Assembly (NCBI GenBank): GCA_009733775.1
Contig: WOGZ01000576.1
Coordinates: 1 to 14,055, forward strand
DNA: 14,055 nucleotides
Direction: 5' to 3'
Source of the DNA: Alectoria sarmentosa
Lineage: Eukaryota; Ascomycota; Lecanoromycetes; Lecanorales; Parmeliaceae
In this document: piece by piece, positions 8,998-14,055 of the stretch
Position numbering within the stretch: the stretch's first letter is position 1
Layout: the number at the start of each line of letters is the position of its first letter
Notes under the pieces: generated by a model
The model's database searches: none
Told to the model about the DNA's origin: nothing
What the model saw: the letters and a program-made list of their open reading frames with translations, nothing else
Program-made: the position numbers and the translations under genes

Positions 8998-10551
8998 ATG
9001 GCGGAATTGAAAGAACGTTATTTAATTAATACATTGTTTTTACGAGAGTTTAATAAGTGAACAAACGACTGAATAGCATCCTTTGTTGTTTTTTATATAT
9101 TAAAATCAAATTTCTTTATCACACGAAAATCATCAAACATCTCAAATGAAAAGTGTTAACACTCTTTTTTGTTATAATATTCTTTAACATTATATTTTTC
9201 GAAGTATTTAAACCTCTCTTCTTTTTCTTCTCTTTTATTTTCTTTTTTATCAATAACCTTTATCGAAATGAAAAGAAAAAATCACATTTAAGGTCTTTTG
9301 AATAAAATTAATAAACGTCGTATCTCAATCATATTTGAAGACCTCGAAGATCTTTTTTAGCATTATGAGTCAGACTTATAATACATCTTTATCAATAAAC
9401 AATTACTACATTAAGCGAAAGTTACATTTATGAAATTCCTTGATATATTGAATTAACTTCGTTTTAAATAAAACGACTTTCGCGAATTTTCATCTCGTTT
9501 TCATAAGACTATTATCGATAAAGACGAGATCATGAATTCTTTATATTAATCGAAGCAAATGATTTAACAATCAAATAACATCGCTCGTGATTAACAGAAG
9601 CAAATAACATAATTATAACGAAAAATCAATATAATAAAGCTTTAATCACTGAAAGAGAATTCAAAAAAGAATTTAAAGAACGAATTTTCTTATAATAAAT
9701 TCAAGAATCGATCTATATCGAAGAAGGACAAATTTTTCAAATTATTTGATTCTTTTATCTTTACGAATGAAAAGAGTTTTATATAAAACGACTGATTTTT
9801 TAAAATGAATCACAAACTCATTGTCAATCATGATTGATATTTTATTATTGAGTTCAAGCTAGTTTATATCATTTCTAAATTAAAAAGAAAAGCTTTAAAA
9901 TAAACGATGAGACGTCGATTAAAAGACTATTCAAATTTATATTAATTTTACAAAGAGATAATGAATGATTTAATCGACATTTACGAGAACTTTAATCGAT
10001 AAAGCAATGTTGAACGACAATATAATTCTCTTCAACAAGATATTATATCTTTTATGAAATTTTACGTCGACTTTATTCGATTTGATTAGGTTATCGATAA
10101 AGACAAAGATAATATAATACGACACTTACGTTTGAAGATTCGTGAAGGTTTACGAAAAAATTAAGACGCATATGAAGGTTTTAGCGAATTGACATCTATT
10201 AAAAAATATTTACGAAAATTGAATAACATTCAGCGTGTTAAATATGAAGAAAAGTTTAAGACATTCACATTTAAAACTGCATTTTTAATAAGAAAATCAA
10301 TTATTTCAATAATGAGAATTATTCGCATCATAACAGCATCTATAAAATCTATTACATCGATTTCACCTATTAAAATTAAAGTCGAAATCAATGTTAAAGA
10401 ATTTATGTGCTATAATTGCAATCAAGCTGAACACATCAAGCGTGATTGCTTTTAATCGAATAAGAAAACTATTTGAATGCATATTATAAAAATGAATAAT
10501 AACGACGACGATGACTTAAAAGACTCTTCGAATAATTCGAAAAAAGATTAA
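8998..10551 (+). pseudogene. gag: Gag remnant of element B
   Basis: Structural protein gene of the A/B family. From ATG GCG GAA at 8998 the frame stays colinear and free of visible indels to the nucleocapsid. About two dozen TAA/TGA/TAG codons interrupt it, at places where Gln or Trp codons would have been mutated. The capsid C-terminal part is well preserved: DLIDIYENFNR (9970-10002), ERQYNSLQQD, FMKFYVDFIRF, RLKIREGLRK (about 10132-10161) and SIKKYLRKLNNIQRVKYEEK (10195-10254). The zinc knuckle CYNCNQAEHIKRDC (10408-10449) keeps all four ligands. TAA follows at 10453-10455, but the same frame continues with an acidic Asn/Asp/Ser tail to 10548. That TAA may therefore be a mutated Gln codon, and the true end nearer 10551. 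No open fragment within it is a gene on its own. Confidence 0.85.
10408..10449 (+). other. Nucleocapsid zinc knuckle of element B Gag
   Basis: CYNCNQAEHIKRDC has the C-x2-C-x4-H-x4-C spacing of retroelement nucleocapsids, which bind the element RNA. All four zinc ligands survive, while the Gly normally before His is Glu (GGA to GAA). The corresponding site in A is ruined. Confidence 0.9.
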
Positions 10552-12080
10552 TTTTTTTTAAAATCACGATAAGAGGTAATACGAACGTGTGTTTAACGAA
10601 TATTTCAAATGATTTCTTAACACGACGTTTCTTTCGAATAACAATTACGTTATCATCACAAAATCGATAAATAATATTTACAAATTCTTTTATAAATTGC
10701 GGATGCATTAAGGCTTATATCGTTATCAATAAAATCATCATATTTAAAATATGTAAACGCTTATAAATCGAGTCTTATTTTCTTTTCAAGTCAAAATCAT
10801 TATGAGATTATAATGAATGATTATTTAAACAACTTATCACTCATTGCCTTCTATCTACTTTGAATATACACGATCATAAAAAAAAAATTTATTTTATTTT
10901 TATCGCTTCGTTAAGATAACATGATTTAATTTTCGAAAAGTTATAAATGAACAAGTATGAAATAATACTCGATATGTTAAAAGATAAGATGTTATTTATG
11001 CTTGAACGATATAAACATGATAACAACAAGATATTAACATTTAAAAACTTATCGTTTTTATTAAAAACATTATTTATTGTTATTACACGACCTTCTAAAC
11101 CTATTATTAAAAATAAATCAAATAAAAATAGCTTCGATACACATCATTTCAAAAACACCTCAAATAGAAAAAAATCGATATCAACATTTAAGGCATTCAA
11201 GAAAAAGATGATCAAGAAGCTCGATTTCATCGATATTATTAAAATTAATGCATCGACTTATTATCATTTAACCCGAAATAAAAAAAACAAGCTCTTTTCT
11301 TTGACAATGAATGAGATTTACGATATTCTCAATAAATCTCCCGAGATTATATCATAATTGCAACGAGATAATCGAATATCGATTAATAAGTCATATTTAT
11401 GCGGCTTCAAAATCAAATACAAAAGATGCTATAAATTATACATATCGAAAAACGCTCAAATTAATAATGCTAAAACCCTCACTTTTCAAGAGGTTTTTAA
11501 CAAACTTTTTGTGAATTATTATGATTACGCAGATGTTTTTGATAAATTATAAGCGAACATATTATTTTTATATCGTTTTTATGATCATAAATTGAAATTC
11601 GTTGAGAGAGCAGATAAAAATGCATTATTTAAAAATCGAATCTATTCATTATTAAATCATAAATTTGAACAAATTAAGAAGTATTTGAACGAACATTTGA
11701 GAAAAGAATTTATCGTATCTAATCATGCTTCATTCGCCTCATTTATTTTATTTATTAAAAAATCAAATGAAGGCCTACGATTTTGTGTGAATTATCGAAA
11801 ACTGAACGTTATTATTAAAAGAAATCGATATCTTATTTCATTGATAGATGAGATTTTAACAAGAATATAAGGTTGCAAATATCTTACACGACTTGATATT
11901 ATCGTTATTTTCAATAAATTTCGAATGCATTCAAATAGCGAGAACTTTATTACATTTATCACATTTCTCGAAATATACAAATATCGAATGTTTTCATTTG
12001 AATTGACAAATGATTTTGCTATTTATTAGCAATATATAAATAACATTCTTTTCGAATATCTGAATAACTTTTATTAAGCA

Positions 12081-12110
12081 TATTTGAACGATATTCTTAT
12101 TTACAGCAAG
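12081..12110 (+). other. RT catalytic box of element B, YLND instead of YLDD
   Basis: TAT TTG AAC GAT ATT CTT ATT TAC AGC AAG reads YLNDILIYSK. One G-to-A change replaced the first Asp of the metal-binding pair, exactly as in element C at 6840. This alone would abolish polymerase activity. Confidence 0.9.
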
Positions 12111-13196
12111 ATTAAAAAAAAACATATTTAACACGTTCGATTGATTCTTTAAAAATTATAAGAGATCGACCTATAGATGAACATTCTCAAATATGAATTT
12201 TATATACAAAAAATCAAATTTTTAGGCCTTCTCATATCTATCGATGAATTACGAATAAATTCGATTAAGATATAAACCGTCGTCGATTAAACACAACCTA
12301 CGAATCTGAAGCAAATATAAGTCTTTATCGACTTTTGTAATTTTTATAAAAGGTTTATAAAAGACTTCTCGAAAATAATCAAATCGATAATCCGTTTTAT
12401 AAAAAAAGATGTTATTTACGAATGGTCACTCGCTTATCAAAAAGTTTTTATTTAATTAAAAATCAACGTTACATAAGCTTCTACTTTGCGACATTTCGAT
12501 AAATTTAAAAAAACAATTCTAAAAACGAATTCTTTCGATTATGTCAACGGGGGAATATTATTACAATATAATGATGAGGAAATATTATATTCAATGACCT
12601 TCTATAACAAAAATCTAATTTCGATTAAATGCAATTATCAAATTTACGATAAGAAATTACTCGTTATTATTCGATGTTTAAAACATTAACGACCTAAATT
12701 AAAATGTATCAACATTTCGATTAAGATATTCACGAATCACAAAGATTTTATATATTTTATTAAGAGACGTAACTTAAGTCGTCATCAAATTAAATACCTC
12801 GATATGTTATTCGAATATAACATCAAAATCATTTATCGTTTAAAATCACAAAACCTCAAGACTGATGCCCTCACTCGAATAATTGAATATAAATTTATCA
12901 ATCTTATAAATGAACGGCTTAAACAACAATATCAAACCATTTTTACACCGAATCGTTTAAATCTCGATAATATCGAGTTCGAGGTCAATATTATCAATAA
13001 TCCTTTTTTTTATAAAGTGTTCGAAGCGAACAAAATCGATAACGAATACAATAAAATACGCGAGGCAATCATTAATGATAAGAAGAAATTGAGAGATATC
13101 ACACTCAATAAATACACTATCGCGAACGATATTCTCTATCATAAAGATCGCTTATAAATATTTAAATTAATGTATATCATTACTATTCAAGAAATA

Positions 13197-13706
13197 CACG
13201 ATCAGTTTGCATATAATTATTCAGAAGTCGCTTATATATATAAATTATTCAAGCGAAAATATTATTAAAGGGGTATGAAAACAACAGTCGTTATATATGT
13301 CAACAATTGTTACATTTGCAAGAGAATTAAAACTTTCAGATATCGTGAACATGACTTATTACAATTATTTTCAATTTCACAAAAACGTTAACAAGACATT
13401 TTTATGAACTTCATCGTCGATTTATTATTATCAAAAGATTATAACGTTATATAAGTCGTAATTAATCGTTTAATTAAGAAGCGTTATTACGTATCATACA
13501 CGACGAAAGATGATAACACATTTATTGAAAGCATTATTAAAATGCTCATCAGCGAAGTCTTTTATATATACGAATTATTAACATTAATAATGTTCGATCG
13601 AGATTCACAATTTGTTATTATAATATGAAAATCTTTTTACAAAAGACTCGATATTCAAATTAAATTATTTACGACCTTTCATTTTAAAATAAATAAATAA
13701 ACGAAA
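13197..13706 (+). other. Integrase zinc-binding and DDE motifs of element B
   Basis: Zinc-binding: His at 13197-13199, Tyr in place of the second His at 13218-13220, and C-x2-C at 13308-13319. Catalytic core: MNFIVDLLLS with Asp at 13419-13421, and FDRDSQF with Asp at 13596-13598 (family form SDRGSQF). The TERxNQ-type box has Lys at 13704-13706 for the catalytic Glu, followed by a TAA for Arg or Gln. This is the standard retroviral-type integrase layout, with one catalytic residue lost. Confidence 0.88.
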
Positions 13707-14055
13707 TAAAGCAATCAAGATTTGAAACGTTATTTGCGTATTTATTGTAATCACATGCAAGACGATTAAATTAAATAAATATTCATAACCGAATTTGCGA
13801 ACAATAATAATGTTTTAATTTTTACGAATGTGTCGCCCTTTTATACAAATAAAGGTTTTCATTTTCATATAAGCTTTAACTTTAATATTATTGACTACGT
13901 TATTATTCGAAAACGTTTTGATGTTGCAAAAGTAGAGAATATTATCGATTATATGCAAGACGTTTTCGTTTGTATACGCGATAATTTAAATAAAGCACAA
14001 TTTGCGATGATCGAATAAATTAATCGTTATAAAAAAGATATGACGTTTAAAAAAG

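Larger units (their letters stand above)
8346..14055 (+). mobile_element. Element B: Ty3/Gypsy retrotransposon inserted into integrase of element C (3' end outside window)
   Basis: Starts with a 209-bp LTR with TG...CA ends, then leader, gag and pol up to late integrase, where the window ends. It is of the same family as A over 8505-11047. It is the least mutated copy, yet still riddled with stops. The five bases before it (8341-8345, TTTCG) are the expected target-site duplication, to be found again after its 3' LTR outside the window. Gag and pol together keep their frames without visible indels, so point mutation alone inactivated it. Confidence 0.9.
10536..14055 (+). pseudogene. pol: Pol remnant of element B (protease, RT, RNase H, integrase), 3' end outside window
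   Basis: One reading frame, -1 relative to gag, carries the whole polyprotein without an indel and is broken only by stops. Protease: active site Asn-Cys-Gly at 10695-10703 (Asp expected), then YEIILDM at 10956. A linker with SLTMNEIYDIL (about 11301) leads to NYYDYADVFDKL before RT. RT: NEHLRKEFI, RFCVNYRKLN, first catalytic Asp kept at 11895, YLNDILIYSK at 12081. Connection: FCNFYKRFIKDFSKI near 12335. RNase H: Asp to Asn at 12528, then QIYDKKLLVIIRC, and the KTDALTR end near 12860. Integrase: His at 13197, second His as Tyr at 13218, Cys pair at 13308 and 13317. Core Asp residues lie at 13419 and 13596, and the Glu has become Lys at 13704. The window ends near TFKK, just before the GPY/F-type C-terminus. 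Confidence 0.92.

Noticed and set aside
10484..10708. Minus-strand 74-codon ORF
   Set aside because: It is antisense to the gag tail and protease of element B, where the plus-strand frame carries the protease active-site motif.
11311..11552. Two overlapping plus-strand ORFs between protease and RT of B
   Set aside because: The one starting at 11358 is simply a piece of the broken pol frame. The one starting at 11311 is an out-of-frame shadow of it.
11792..13142. Minus-strand ORFs at 11792-11980 and 12957-13142
   Set aside because: Both are antisense shadows of the RT and the RNase H-integrase linker of element B.
1..14055. Mitochondrial or AT-rich bacterial/endosymbiont genome
   Set aside because: The extreme AT content suggested it. 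However, there are no tRNAs, no conserved housekeeping genes and no intact ORFs, and the whole content is decayed LTR retrotransposons with RIP-type changes.

Overview
The window looks like an extremely AT-rich, gene-poor block of a filamentous ascomycete (Pezizomycotina) genome. It is built almost entirely from decayed Ty3/Gypsy LTR retrotransposons. The decay pattern (C-to-T and G-to-A changes, CAA/CAG/TGG-type codons turned into stops, remaining C mostly within CpG) is what repeat-induced point mutation (RIP) produces. The organism call is inference. I see no intact gene, no tRNA or rRNA, no CRISPR array and no bacterial-type feature.

Layout, left to right. (1) 1-2684 is element A: the last 50 nt of a 5' LTR, a 443-nt leader, a ruined gag, the start of a protease region, then a jump straight into a 3' LTR at 2479-2684. 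Reverse transcriptase, RNase H and integrase are missing. (2) 2685-3527 is AT-rich sequence of unknown nature, with a weak reverse-strand coding trace. (3) About 3528-8345 is element C, a different Gypsy family: a probable LTR and primer-binding site, gag (4123-5346) and pol (5403-8345), cut off just after the integrase zinc-binding domain. (4) 8346 to the window end is element B, of the same family as A: a 209-bp 5' LTR, the leader, gag (8998-10551) and pol (10536-14055), running off the window inside integrase.

B sits inside the integrase gene of C, so this is a nested insertion and B is younger than C. B is also the least mutated copy. Its pol stays in a single frame for about 3.5 kb and is broken only by stop codons. 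C carries two frame changes, both at long A runs. In both families pol reads in the -1 frame relative to gag. Catalytic residues are lost in all copies (protease Asp to Asn, YLDD to YLND, integrase Glu to Lys in B), so none can be active.

The ORFs longer than 60 codons on the minus strand, and several plus-strand ones, are shadows or fragments of these ruined reading frames. I found no convincing new biological system. The points of interest are the nested architecture, the gag-only derivative, the CpG-sparing mutation pattern and a few unexplained structured or possibly coding patches.
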